Notes under the pieces: generated by a model
Told to the model about the DNA's origin: nothing
Database searches by the model: none
What the model saw: the letters and a program-made list of their open reading frames with translations, nothing else
NCBI GenBank assembly: GCA_007644065.1
Contig: VJWN01000006.1
Coordinates: forward strand, 1,612,001 to 1,676,000
DNA: 64,000 nt
Direction of reading: 5' to 3'
Source: Margaritispora aquatica
Lineage: Eukaryota > Ascomycota > Leotiomycetes > Helotiales > Discinellaceae
Made by a program: the position numbers and the translations under genes
In this document: one piece after another, positions 35,362 to 45,985 of the stretch
Layout of the letters: each line of letters starts with the position of its first letter
How positions within the stretch are numbered: the stretch's first letter is position 1

Positions 35362-37062
35362 AGCCTGGACGAGAACTAGATTTTGAGAGAAGACTTGGGG
35401 CTTGGGACTTTGATTGGAGTTGGTGATAGATGGCGACTTGGAAGTCAACATCTACTCATGGTATCATATTTCAGACTAGCGATAGAGACACCATTATAGT
35501 GGTATTCTAGACAGTCTAGCTGTCAAGAAGCGAGACTCGCCTATTCAGGAGTCGAGAGAGCAATTCATCTATCTATCTTCTTAATATACTGACTAGCGCA
35601 TGGGCTGCAAGATTCCAATTGGCGTGTTAAATAGCCGAGTCGCGACAAAGAAAAATGACTATTTAATGTCGTGCGTTGAAACTCAAATGCTGAACAGAGG
35701 AGTTCCATTTATCTATAGTTCTAGCCATGGTGAATTTGTAGTGATTCGTTTTTATATTCAACGGAAAGTGATGTCTGGTAGAAATTAGTGTGGTTTATTT
35801 TGACGACAGTACAATATCTACTTATACTATATATACTTTATGCTCATGTTACAGTGAAGAAAGACTTTTTACAATATTCAGGATCAAAGTGCTATATACT
35901 GATAGAAAAATTAATAAGTCTTGTTATTCTCTAAAATAGCTAATAAACAAGTAAGTTAGCTATTCGCAAAAGTTCTTTTTGGTTTATTTACTGATATGAA
36001 TTGGCTTTTTTTGCTAACTCACTAACTAATTTTACAAGCTTGCTAATAGAGTATTTTACAAAGGTATAAAATTAAGGTACAAAACTAACAAGTTTAGCTA
36101 CTAGAGAAGATTATATTAACTCCAAATGAAATTTGGAAAAGTATAAAAAAAAATAACCTTCGGGTTTAAAAGCGAGGTTACTAGCAAGATTAAACTACAT
36201 TCATGTACTGTTATAAGTTAAATCTTAACCTAATAGGCTTCTTGGCGTAGCTTATAAGTCAGCTAATGAGTTGAGTTGTATATTTACCAGCCTGTAAAGA
36301 CACCGGATTTCTGATAAAAGTACCCTCAGGCTTTTCGGAGATATTGTTTATTTTGACGACAGTACAGCTATAAGACACGACGGCTGCCAAGCCTATCTAT
36401 TGCGCTGACAACCCCAAAAGGTATAATGAGTCCGGATATTCCAAAATCAGCTTAACAACTATATATCTCATTAATCTCTGACAATAATATAAAAGACATT
36501 ATAAAAATCTAATCCAATCATTTCTTACATTTAATGAAACTGTATATGCTCCTGCAAGCCATTGCTAAGTTTGTCGGACTAGGCTTATGCAAAAATACAC
36601 GCAGTGTGTCTGCGTATCGTCTTTGGACTTTCTTCCACACTCACTTCAGCTCGGCGTTGACATGAATGCCAAGTGGTAGCACAATGTCTGGTTCTCTGAG
36701 GTTCTGGCACAAGATTGGTCAACTGTTGCAATTTTCCTGTCTCCAATTGGCTTGGCGAATTGTTGGCGAGTGGTGTAGACTTCAGCTTTCTTCCAAGGCT
36801 ACCAATGATACAGCTTTCCAAACCATTCGTTCTGTTCATCCAGGCATGGGATGGGATTTTGCTTATGTCTCTGTGATTCAATGTGGTCGCACATTTATAC
36901 CTCTCATTATCTCCTTGCGCTCTCACTCTGCATCTCTCCTGAAATCACCAAATTCACCTTTCGTACCAAGATCAACCATATATCTGACAACTCGACAGCC
37001 TCTACAAGATAAAACAAAACATCCAGCAGCTGTGAAGATTAGACCTATCTCATCTGCTCAAA
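35362..37062. other. AT-rich intergenic stretch with transposon relics
   Basis: No gene is supported. A 20-base direct repeat (TTTATTTTGACGACAGTACA) occurs at 35794-35813 and 36347-36366, 553 bp apart, and flanks an AT-rich, TAGCTAAT-rich segment. That segment includes a fragment of the hAT-like MITE family. The last 300 bp are probably the promoter of the gene at 37063. Confidence 0.6.
36208..36294. mobile_element. 87-bp terminal fragment related to the MITE at 12541
   Basis: This segment matches the reverse complement of 12541-12627 over its whole length. Shared stretches include TAATAGGCTTC, TGGCGTAGCTTATAAG and CTGTTATAA. The terminal repeat has diverged (TTTACCAGCCTG against TTGACCACTCTG). 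The other end of the element could not be identified, so this is a decayed or truncated relative in inverse orientation. Confidence 0.7.
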
Positions 37063-40000
37063 ATGGTTCTTACTGTACTCGACTACTACTTCAACGGAAC
37101 CAATGTTACGACCTCTAATGGATCGTATCTCATTCAGTTTTTCTCAGCTACTCACAGACCTGGGGGCGGACCAGGATATCTACCAGACATTGATCTCGAC
37201 TTTTCGGATGCAATCCAGCTAAATGGCGACCCAGGGGTGGTGCGTCTTACCGATCTCGACAATGCACTCCCTACGTGGGATCGATTTCGCTTCAGCGTTG
37301 TATTTCAGTGTCCTCGAGAATTTGAAGGGAGTCAGGTTCTCTTTGCGCTAAGATTAGGAGAACAGCCCATTATCCTACGTCTCGTGGGTGAACGTGGAAC
37401 CATTCGCCTTGGAGGTGAATCGGGAATCCGATCAACACTTGCAGAGAAAACTCAGGGTCTTGTACCTGAGCAGTGGTATCATGCCGATCTGATCTACGAT
37501 CATGACACATTGTTTGTGCTCTTGGATGGAACTGTCATTGGCGTCCATGGCTTTGGAAAGTCTGCCAGGCGTGAACATTTGACGTCGCGGCCAGCCGACT
37601 TGTTCATTGGAGCAGAAGGACATTCGGAAGATGGGGGAGGCTTTTTTGGTTTAATTGCTGGGCTTTTCTTGGAAGTTCAGGGGTTTCAACCACAGTTAGA
37701 GAGTCTCACTGACCAGGCTCGATTGACCACAGAATGGTACATTACCACAAAAGTCGCCAATACAGGTCTTGTCATTTTCCCGACCTCACCTCCTGAGTTT
37801 GATCATCGCACCTTTGCATGGACTCAAGATTTTGGTAGTAATTTTATGGTCATGTATCATTCGAACGCCTCTTCAGCCTATATATTGTCTGGAGACGTGT
37901 TAGAGTTCTACCGAAAATACTTAGACGATGATCAAAGAAACGCCCTTGGACATCTAATCTGCGACCAAGTTCAAGATGACGAGAAGAATCAAATCGCAAT
38001 ATTCTCTAATGGAGTTATATACCAACCCCTTAAAGCACACACGACTTTCATGTACGGCCAACTCTACCTCGATTATCAAAGTTCTGGAGGTCGAAGAGTA
38101 TGGGGATTTCCTGTTGACCAGCCCCAAACGATTCATGGAGGCATATCGCAAGAGATGCAAAACGCCAGATTCTTTTTCAAAGCGAACGGTGTTAGTGCCC
38201 ATGCTGTGCAAGGTGACATATTGAGCAAATATGATCCTGATGCTTGGGGATTTCCTGTCGTAGATGAAAAGGACGTCTTCGTGAAAGAAACTAGCACCGG
38301 GTGGGACAAGATGTCAGAATTCGAGTTCTGCACTGTATATTCCACCCCGTCAACTGGTGTTCATGCAGTCTTCGAACCAATTCGGCAATTCTATGATTCA
38401 ATAGGCGGGCCTAACGTGCTTGGATTTCCAAAAACAGATCAAAGCCAAGTCGGGGTTTTTACTGCAAAGGCTCAAATGTTCGACAGTAACATTATCTGGA
38501 CAGATGCAATCGGAGTGACGAAACTCATTCTCCCATTCTCGCTGATACTGCAACAAGTGAACACGACGAAACAGGGGGCGAGCGACAACAAACCCTACGC
38601 AAATACATCTATCCGTTATATCACAGGAGCCACAGGCGCAGAGACTGCTTTACCCTCGATCAAACTCCCCACAGAACGAAGGCATTTTGGATGGGAAAAT
38701 TCCTTTTCTAGAATCAACACCGCATTTTCATCCCAAATTGTGATTAAAGACATTGCAGATACGGTCGTCATAAGTGTTACCATCATGGATGCTGACACAG
38801 GTGACAATGATGATACTCTCGGGGTATTCAAGTTCACATTGGATGCGAACAATGGATGGGGCTTTGCTAAACCAAATTTGAAGTTCGACTCTGGCTCCCT
38901 ACCAGACCATATTGTCAATGTTTCCGTAGAACTAAGACCAATACCTGGTCCCAATATCCCAGAAGAGATTGATAAGTTCTGGGCGTTGTCTAATGTGGCC
39001 ACACGGCCTCTCACGGAGTCAGATTTCTCTAATGCCTTCGTAGATCTCTCCGACGCACGCTCCGTCCAACCGCTCAAAGAAGTCAGAGACTCATTCTACG
39101 AACTGGCTATTCGTGATATGGCTCTTACCGGGAATTGCTTTGGCATGTGTCAGGAAGCTATTTTAGCGAGGAAGTTTATCAGTCCATTTAATTTCCTTCT
39201 TAGCCAGTACAGCGATCTGGGTGAAGTCATTCAGAGCTGGAATTCTAAGCAACAATATCAAGCTGGCGCGGCTGCTTGGTGGTGGTGGGTCGACCAGGTC
39301 ATTTCTCCTCCGAGACTGAGCCCAAGGGAAGTATTTAAGCTGTCTCAAGAGGAGAACGCCCGTGGATGTCGCCCTGTACTCACAATTTTTGATACCCGCT
39401 TAGAGGACAATAAAGCTCATTGCGTATACCCCTATCGTTGGCGAGGAGTCGACAACAACAACATTGCAATTGACGTCCTGGACCCTATGACCGGAATGAG
39501 GCCCGGAGTCGGGACCATCACGGTCAATCTTGTCAATGACAATTTCGAGTATCAATCCTGGAATTCTAATGCGGGTTCTCAACTACACTACATTCCATGG
39601 GGGTTGGTGAATCGAATGCCTCGTACAGGAACATGGGAGCAGATGCTCTGCAGTATTGATGGGACTGTGATCGCTATGAGCGGTGACCTTTACATAGAAA
39701 GCATTCTAGACCGTCAAGGGAATGATCTCAGCGTTTTTGGAGATCGAGCCGGGCGAACTCTCGATGCCGGTCGCCGACTTGACGGCCATTTTGCTCAGTT
39801 GCCCGTATATATGTCAGGCCAGTTTCCTGGAAAGATACTACTATCTCGAGGGGTAGCTCCAGTAGGGAAGAAAGACAACCTAGGAGGGCTAGAGCCAGGT
39901 GACGACCCAGTTGATCTACCACTACAACTGGTGGACGCGAGTGAACCACTCTTTCCCCTCCAGAAACTTGAGGCTCTACAAACTACACGCCCGGGCGATT

Positions 40001-40548
40001 TTAGACACACCATTGTTGGACAGAAAAAGAATGGGAATAACACCCTCAAATACTTCGCCAAATCAAACCTTTGCCACATGAGCATCGATTGTTACCTCTA
40101 CGCCGAAGAGGAGATGCAGATCCGGGGTCAAGATATCGGAACCACAAACGCGAAGTACACCATTTACAACAATCGACAAAAGCGGATGAGCGTGCAAATC
40201 CTACACCGAATAGGATTAGCAGAAGGAGGTGATGACCAAAATGACTACACGTCGGTGAAGATTGACTTGACATGGAGGAACCCAGGACGCTTAATTATTG
40301 CTGTAAAGCCCGGTCTCGTTCGGGTTGATCTATACCCAAACACCACTGGAATTCTCGATCAAGCAGCCATTAACATAGTGTCAGTATTTGAACACAAACG
40401 AAGAGAGCGAGAGCACATCTTAGACAGTGATTTCTTGAATGGGGTGCGATTGAAGATAAATCCAGCTCTGATTGATGAAGAAATCATAGTCACACGGCTG
40501 CGCACCGCCGATATACAGGATGTTGATGAAAGCACAGCATATTTCTAA
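37063..40548 (+). CDS. LamG-like / LGFP-repeat / papain-like multidomain protein
   Basis: A single intronless frame of 1161 residues. Residues about 60-205 look like a LamG/concanavalin-type jelly roll (EQWYHADLIYD, LFVLLDGTVIGV, DLFIGAEG). Three LGFP-type repeats follow: VWGFPVDQ near 346, AWGFPVVDE near 395 and VLGFPKTDQ near 455. Such repeats are best known from actinobacterial envelope proteins and bind surfaces. A C2-like beta region lies near 550-610. Then comes a papain-like core: Cys692 in GNCFGMCQE, a YQAGAAAWWWW helix, His786 in AHCVYPYRW and Asp807 in IDVLDPM. This matches the Cys-His-Asp order of predicted bacterial papain-like domains (from memory of the pattern). A beta-rich C-terminus ends it. 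There is no signal peptide. A surface-acting cysteine protease or transferase is the best guess; bacterial origin is possible. Confidence 0.75.
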   Translation: MVLTVLDYYFNGTNVTTSNGSYLIQFFSATHRPGGGPGYLPDIDLDFSDAIQLNGDPGVVRLTDLDNALPTWDRFRFSVVFQCPREFEGSQVLFALRLGEQPIILRLVGERGTIRLGGESGIRSTLAEKTQGLVPEQWYHADLIYDHDTLFVLLDGTVIGVHGFGKSARREHLTSRPADLFIGAEGHSEDGGGFFGLIAGLFLEVQGFQPQLESLTDQARLTTEWYITTKVANTGLVIFPTSPPEFDHRTFAWTQDFGSNFMVMYHSNASSAYILSGDVLEFYRKYLDDDQRNALGHLICDQVQDDEKNQIAIFSNGVIYQPLKAHTTFMYGQLYLDYQSSGGRRVWGFPVDQPQTIHGGISQEMQNARFFFKANGVSAHAVQGDILSKYDPDAWGFPVVDEKDVFVKETSTGWDKMSEFEFCTVYSTPSTGVHAVFEPIRQFYDSIGGPNVLGFPKTDQSQVGVFTAKAQMFDSNIIWTDAIGVTKLILPFSLILQQVNTTKQGASDNKPYANTSIRYITGATGAETALPSIKLPTERRHFGWENSFSRINTAFSSQIVIKDIADTVVISVTIMDADTGDNDDTLGVFKFTLDANNGWGFAKPNLKFDSGSLPDHIVNVSVELRPIPGPNIPEEIDKFWALSNVATRPLTESDFSNAFVDLSDARSVQPLKEVRDSFYELAIRDMALTGNCFGMCQEAILARKFISPFNFLLSQYSDLGEVIQSWNSKQQYQAGAAAWWWWVDQVISPPRLSPREVFKLSQEENARGCRPVLTIFDTRLEDNKAHCVYPYRWRGVDNNNIAIDVLDPMTGMRPGVGTITVNLVNDNFEYQSWNSNAGSQLHYIPWGLVNRMPRTGTWEQMLCSIDGTVIAMSGDLYIESILDRQGNDLSVFGDRAGRTLDAGRRLDGHFAQLPVYMSGQFPGKILLSRGVAPVGKKDNLGGLEPGDDPVDLPLQLVDASEPLFPLQKLEALQTTRPGDFRHTIVGQKKNGNNTLKYFAKSNLCHMSIDCYLYAEEEMQIRGQDIGTTNAKYTIYNNRQKRMSVQILHRIGLAEGGDDQNDYTSVKIDLTWRNPGRLIIAVKPGLVRVDLYPNTTGILDQAAINIVSVFEHKRREREHILDSDFLNGVRLKINPALIDEEIIVTRLRTADIQDVDESTAYF

Positions 40549-41601
40549 GAAACTCATGGACAGAATCAAGGAGGCTGTCGAGATCCGAGGTTTCTTAATC
40601 GTAAGGAGTTCACTCTTTTTGTTTGACCGGTTAGCTTGTTGATTGGTGAGCGCATAATGAGACCGTGCGATGGTGCGAGGTGGGTTGAGAAGGAGGAAGG
40701 AAAGGACGATGGTTGAATGGAGGGGCGCAGGCAGCTTCTATGGATATCAAATGCGGCGGCGGGGCAAACCACAGACCTAGGTTAATAACCTTACATTCTT
40801 ATCTTTTTATCTACTTCACTTCGCAGTTATTGATGTCTACAAGACTAGAATTGACACCCGCAGCGGTGCTCCAACCCAAAATGCTCCGATTCGTTTGCTT
40901 ATTTATTGAAGTCGCTTTGGCGAGATGTTTGTACACCAAGCTTATCTTGGCATGAAAAAGTTCCAAAGTTCCAAAGCATCAAAGATGGAGAGATGGCTAT
41001 GATATCGCGAGTCGGCTACTCTGTATGTCCTCCTAGGCCATAGCTCCTTAGCAGCTAAACGGAGCTGAGAAATTGTATTGGGCAAAAGTGGGTACCAAAA
41101 AGGGTAGACTAGAAACAGCTGCAGAAATACTAACTTCAAAAGTCTCGTATATGCTAAGATGAAACTCATCCTTGCTAGAATGCTATGGAATTGCGATTTT
41201 AAACTTATGAATGGTAGTAGAGACTGGACATCGTAGAAGTTGAATCATACCTGTAACGAACATATGACATGGAATTCTAATATCTGGTAAGTGTATGGAT
41301 TGTATGAAAAGACATCTTTAGACGTGAGGTTGACGCCGAGAACGACGTATAAAAGAATTTAAGAATTGAGATGCCTCTTTAGAAGTGTTCTCAGAGCTTT
41401 ACGTAGTATATTAAGTTTGCCCAAATCATACCAAATTATTTTGCTTATACGTTGGTATTGTTAGTCTACATCTAAATTTATTTGCTATAGTATACTAGGT
41501 TCTCATTAGTTTTGTGGAGAAAGGAGGGGTAGATACGGTATCATTTACTACTTCTACTTGAGACAAACATCGATACCTGCCCTACTATTAACCATATTGT
41601 T
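40549..41601. other. intergenic, no gene recognised
   Basis: I see no gene here. Open frames are short and unfamiliar. Base composition shifts to AT-rich by 41.4 kb. It lies between converging genes, so it holds both 3' ends. Confidence 0.45.
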
Positions 41602-42784
41602 TTATTTCATTTTTCTTGTATTTCTCAATCGATGATAAAAGTATTGCACTCTACTCTTTGAAATAGTCCGCACTATTCTCTTGACCAGTTGGTAAGACCA
41701 ATACGCCACAGTTAGCCCAAATCCCGAGATACCCCATATGGCTATAACCAAACTACGACTGGGATCTTTTGAGCCTGGAAACCTTCCATTCTCGTCAGTT
41801 AAGTCCGTGGACTCTTCTGGGGCTATTTCGGGAGCCAAGTCTTCAAATGTCATCGTGCCGTCAGCATTCATTGTCCATAGTTTATTCGGTCGATACTGCA
41901 TTCGCCATATTCCGTCAGAGTATCTCTTGATTGAGGGCTGTGATGCTTGGACCTTAACCAAGAAAGTCGTCACGACATAACCAAAGAGGTTGACAGAGAG
42001 AAATACAACCGTGAGGTACCACATGAGCGTTGAAAGATCCTTCAAATTGCCTATCTGAACTTGTAGTTGGGCACACATCATCGGAAACGTTATTAACGGC
42101 TCCAAAATAGTTGAGGGCAGCAACGCATAGCCAAAAAAGGCGCTTAATTGCTCAAACTCCGCGATTTTTCGATGATCAACGCCACGAAGGCGGTACCAGA
42201 GGCACATTAATGGAACTATGAAGAGGGTGTATAGTCTAGCCGCAGTATATGATATAACATGCTGGATGGGAATTGCAATCATTTTATCCCTAGGTATACC
42301 AACTGAGCATATATCGACCGCCAGCTGGTTGACAAAGGTTTGGCAGTTATTGAGGTATACATTGTATGGCAGAAGGTTTTTGCTCGCAAAGTACTTCATG
42401 CCTGCCTACCATCAGCATTTTGCAAATTGGGTATTCATACATCATCGACCGCCTACCAGCATCTTCAATCTCTTTATCGCTCCACTGTGTAGTACCAATT
42501 TGTATTCGATGAAGCACCTCAGCGTTCCTGGATTCAACCCATCGAGAAGCCTTCAACCTTGTATACGGCGGCTCTGGAAATCGTTGCAGTTCGAAGCAGG
42601 TATCCTGCGTAAAGATCGCCCAATGCATAACCCATTCTGCGGCGGCAGCATGCCCCATCAACTGTATAAGAATTCGGACAAACGCTTTTCGAGTGGGGCC
42701 GATGTCTTTGACTGGCACCATCACTATGTGGACCTCTCGCTCACAGACACCTTTTGCCGGGCACGACGGGCTGATATCTGCCAT
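41602..42784 (-). CDS. LRAT-like (permuted papain fold) membrane protein A
   Basis: Model: complement of 41602-42401 and 42457-42784, 375 residues. His54 in the motif MHWAIF and Cys129 in LNNCQTFVNQL are 75 residues apart, the order and spacing of the LRAT / H-rev107 / NlpC-P60-like permuted papain fold (HW...NC). Removing a 55 bp intron (GTAGGC...CAG) joins SDKEIEDAG to MKYFASKN and brings the two halves together. The C-terminal half has about four hydrophobic helices (LFIVPLMCLWY, YLTVVFLSVNLFGYVV and others), then a basic tail (RLRNTRKMK). LRAT-type enzymes are acyltransferases or phospholipases; here lipid remodelling at a membrane is a reasonable guess only. Protein B at 44071-44938 is a diverged relative. 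Confidence 0.65.
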
Positions 42785-43064
42785 CTGAACCGCACTACAG
42801 CCGCAACCTCTATACGGGATGATCGAGAATAAATACTCGAGAATTGTAACATTTCGACCTGATGTTCAAATGTGTACTCAGTTTCAGCTCTGCAATTGGG
42901 CGTTCTTTGATGCCTTAGGCTCGCAATTCATTCCTATTGGTAGGCAATACGAGGCAGCAGCAAACACAGTATATTCTATAATACTGTTCAACCACTTCGT
43001 CTCAGCGAGACTGGATTTCTGTATGACAGAATCCTCGATATAACACAAAAATAAGTAGCTAATC

Positions 43065-43883
43065 ATGGTTCTTAGTCTTGCCCCTCTTGCTGCCGCTTCA
43101 AAGTTCCTGCTCAGCCTTATCACCACAAGTTTGCTTGTCATTTTTGTACCTTGGAGAGCAAACCACAGGCCGCTCAGTTCCCTTCTGAACAGCCCGGATG
43201 CGAAGAAGGATGCTCTCACAAAAACATGGAGAGAGCAGAAGATAAGCGAGCTGACCTTCGTCGGCTTTGCCGTAATTTATACCTATTCATTACCATATAT
43301 CCTTCACTGTTGCATATTGAAGCTAACACCAGCCAGTGTGCTATACTTTCTAGTATTGTCACCGGTGCAATATCCTGGCCCACAGATGCAGCTACACCGG
43401 CAGCACCATGGATTACAAAATCTGCGTGGTACTCGAGCTTAATCCTGGGACTGACCGCCATCAGCAGCGCAACACAGCAGAGCTTGACATTGTACAGGCT
43501 GGGCTGCTACGAAGACTGTTTCCCGCGATTGCGTGCAATACTGGGGCGGGAGCGTCAAAGGCCAGATGGAACAACAGTTTGGACGGTGAGGTGGAGCCAA
43601 ATGATCGTGTGGCAGGTGCCCGTGATGCTGCTGAATTTTGCAATACTATTGTTCATTGGTGGAGTAGTGGCGTTGTTAAGGGACAGGGCAATAGAAGCTA
43701 TAAACAATGGTGGTGGGCTAGAAAACGACCATGTCAAGGTAGGTATGTAAGAGAAGACCGTTCAGATTGCGCTTACGATACTAGATTGTTATTGTGGTGG
43801 GGTCATTCGCAGGGTTCGCTTTCGTAACTTACCTGCTTGGGATGGTGTTCCTCTACTACCATACATTTCAAAATGCAATATAA
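43065..43883 (+). CDS. multi-pass membrane protein of unknown function
   Basis: Model: 43065-43271, 43337-43738 and 43785-43883, 235 residues. The first splice gives ELTFVGFACAILSSIVTGAI; the second adds the last helix (IVIVVGSFAGFAFVTYLL). Predicted helices are at about residues 10-28, 65-82, 95-118, 155-180 and 203-227. Motifs such as WYSSLILGLTAISSATQQSL and APW occur in a widespread family of small fungal membrane proteins that often lie near NLR-type or secondary-metabolite genes. This is from memory and no function is known. It is transcribed divergently from protein A (280 bp gap) and converges on protein B (187 bp gap). Confidence 0.68.
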
Positions 43884-44070
43884 AACTTAACAAACTCAAA
43901 AAAGCAATCATGTGCTTGGAGGGGTTTGCTCCCTTTCAAGAGTTAGATAAGTAAGCGATACTTTACTGTCCGTGTGACTAAAACGTGCTCTGAGATTAAA
44001 TACTTGTTGATCATAGTCTATTCCCACTGATAGCTAGCTACGGCTACTTTAAGTTGATGAAAAATTTATC

Positions 44071-44938
44071 CTAGGTACGAAAGCCAGTCGGGCCATACAA
44101 AATGATGCGATTATACACAGCCATAATCCCCACCAAACCAAGTAGCGTCTTGAAAGGTTTGGTGACAATCCACTTGATGAAAAAATATCCCATTCCAAGG
44201 AAAACAATCCAACCTATTACACGCAGTCTGAAAACAGCTGCCAAAGTCGCAAAAGCCGATCCGATATAAGCATTTGAATGAATCATGGTGAAATACAGAA
44301 GATCTTCCTTGTATGCGTCTGAGACTCCAGCTTTAATCACCTCAGGCGCGAAGAAATAGAAGTCGTGATTGTGCGATCTATCCTGACAAAGGATTTTGAC
44401 CAAAATTCGGGAACTCAGCGTTTGGCAATTGTTGCTGAGAAGGCTATAAGTTTTGAGATCTCTGGCCACTGCTTGACCTATTTAACCCCAAAACTATTAG
44501 TACTAAGCCCTTCATCCTACGTGCAGAATGCTGGAAACTCGCTAACCCACCCATAGTGCAGATTTCATCCTCCGAATAATGAGTGTAACCCATCATGTTT
44601 ATCTGCTGTATCAACCTTGCAGGCTCATCGATGGAGTTCGCTTCGAACACGACACTGTTGTCCTCATGCACTCGTCCGAGCTCAAAATATCGATTCCGAA
44701 TCTTCAGAGCCCAATGCCGAAACATTATGGGATCTTCGGGATTTCCATCTCTCCCAACCATCCACATACCATGCTCATTCTGGGGCATGAACCGGCCGAT
44801 GGGTTTGCGGCGTGCTTCTGTGTAGATGGCTTCGGCCGCAGCTTCGGCTGTGAGTTGAGAAACGACTAAATGCACAGCAGCTGCTGACTGTTCTGACGAC
44901 ATTTGGGAGCCAAAAAATAGCAATGGTACAGAAGACAA
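44071..44938 (-). CDS. LRAT-like (permuted papain fold) membrane protein B
   Basis: Model: complement of 44071-44477 and 44551-44938, 264 residues; a start at the second Met (44902) is equally likely. It has the same layout as protein A: His75 in FRHWALKI, an FELGR strand, a SEDEICTMG helix and Cys147 in LLSNNCQTLSSRIL, 72 residues after the His. The intron (73 bp) is at the same place and phase as in protein A, which supports common descent. C-terminal to the catalytic unit are two hydrophobic helices (AFATLAAVFRLRVIGWIVFLG and a following one). The active-site pattern is complete, so it may be catalytic. Substrate unknown. Confidence 0.65.
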
Positions 44939-45985
44939 ATTCTACTCTGAATGCAAGTATTGAGATGTAGTTGCCTTGCGAATGGAAATAATGATCAGAT
45001 ACCGATAGTCTATAGCCAATAAAAATGAAGTGGCTTTCAAAAGTGGCCAACGAAATATTTTTGCCGAGCATCCTCTTTGTATCAGCCTGATAGAAACGAA
45101 ACAAATTTTGGAAATGCCAGAAATATAGTAATAAGCGAAAAGTGGACGATGTATTCTAACGTTGAGATGCTGAGGGTAAGTCTCCATCAATCTATACTTA
45201 GAAGGTAGTAAATAGAGCTCTATTAATTTGGACAGTTAAGATCTCCGGCGGTATAGAATTGAAACGTCTATGAGATAATCAATCGCTTTACCAATTATAA
45301 GCGATCCTAAAATACTTACTCCTAGCTGTCTATTATAGGCAATTCTAGGAAGAGGGTTTTAGGCTTCACATACCAAGTCTATTTATTTATTTCACTACGA
45401 GAAGTCTTATCTACTAGCAGTGATTAACTATCGAGTAAAAGTTGTAGTCTCTACTAGAATGACGAAGATTAAAGAAACAAGTACTACTATATTAATACCA
45501 GGAGATGTAAAGGCAGTTGATCTAGTAAAAACGTTCAAGGTTATAATAAGTAGCGTCTTCAAAATACCAAACTTTTCGAGCAATGTATAGACGAGAGATA
45601 CTCGAACGAGCACGGAACTTGGTTGGACGCACAGTACCGAGTTATGGGTAGAGATGTTGTAAACAATTTTGAAAAGTTAGGACAGTATATATTTCAAAAG
45701 AAGCGCTTCCTCCCTACTACTTAGCCTCCCATACAGTTTGCTTAGCCAATTTATCTTCTTGCCTCCTTGCCTATCCTCTTCCTTGAACCACCGCGAAAGG
45801 TACGTCCGTCTCCACTCTCCTTGAACAGAAAGCTCCGTCTCCCCTTTTCATGTGAATTCCCTGGGCTTAGTTTGTGGAGCCGCAGTGCCCTTCATCCGGT
45901 GACCGTAGATTCCCGGCACCTTTCAACCCGTCTTCCGCATAAGAGACTAGCATCGAATGCCGCTTCAGGAGAAATCAACCAACTC
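44939..45985. other. AT-rich intergenic, no gene recognised
   Basis: The stretch has low coding potential. Short inverted motifs (for example TTATAAGCG and CTCCTAGCTGTC) near 45290-45340 hint at further decayed MITEs, but no pair of ends could be matched. Confidence 0.4.

Noticed and set aside
42218..42832. A 204-codon plus-strand frame opposite protein A
   Set aside because: The minus strand has the HW and NNC motifs and a well-formed intron; the plus frame has neither motif nor helix pattern.
45220..45700. Possible inverted-repeat element with GGACAGT motifs
   Set aside because: The two GGACAGT copies are in direct orientation, and no matching ends or target duplication could be found.
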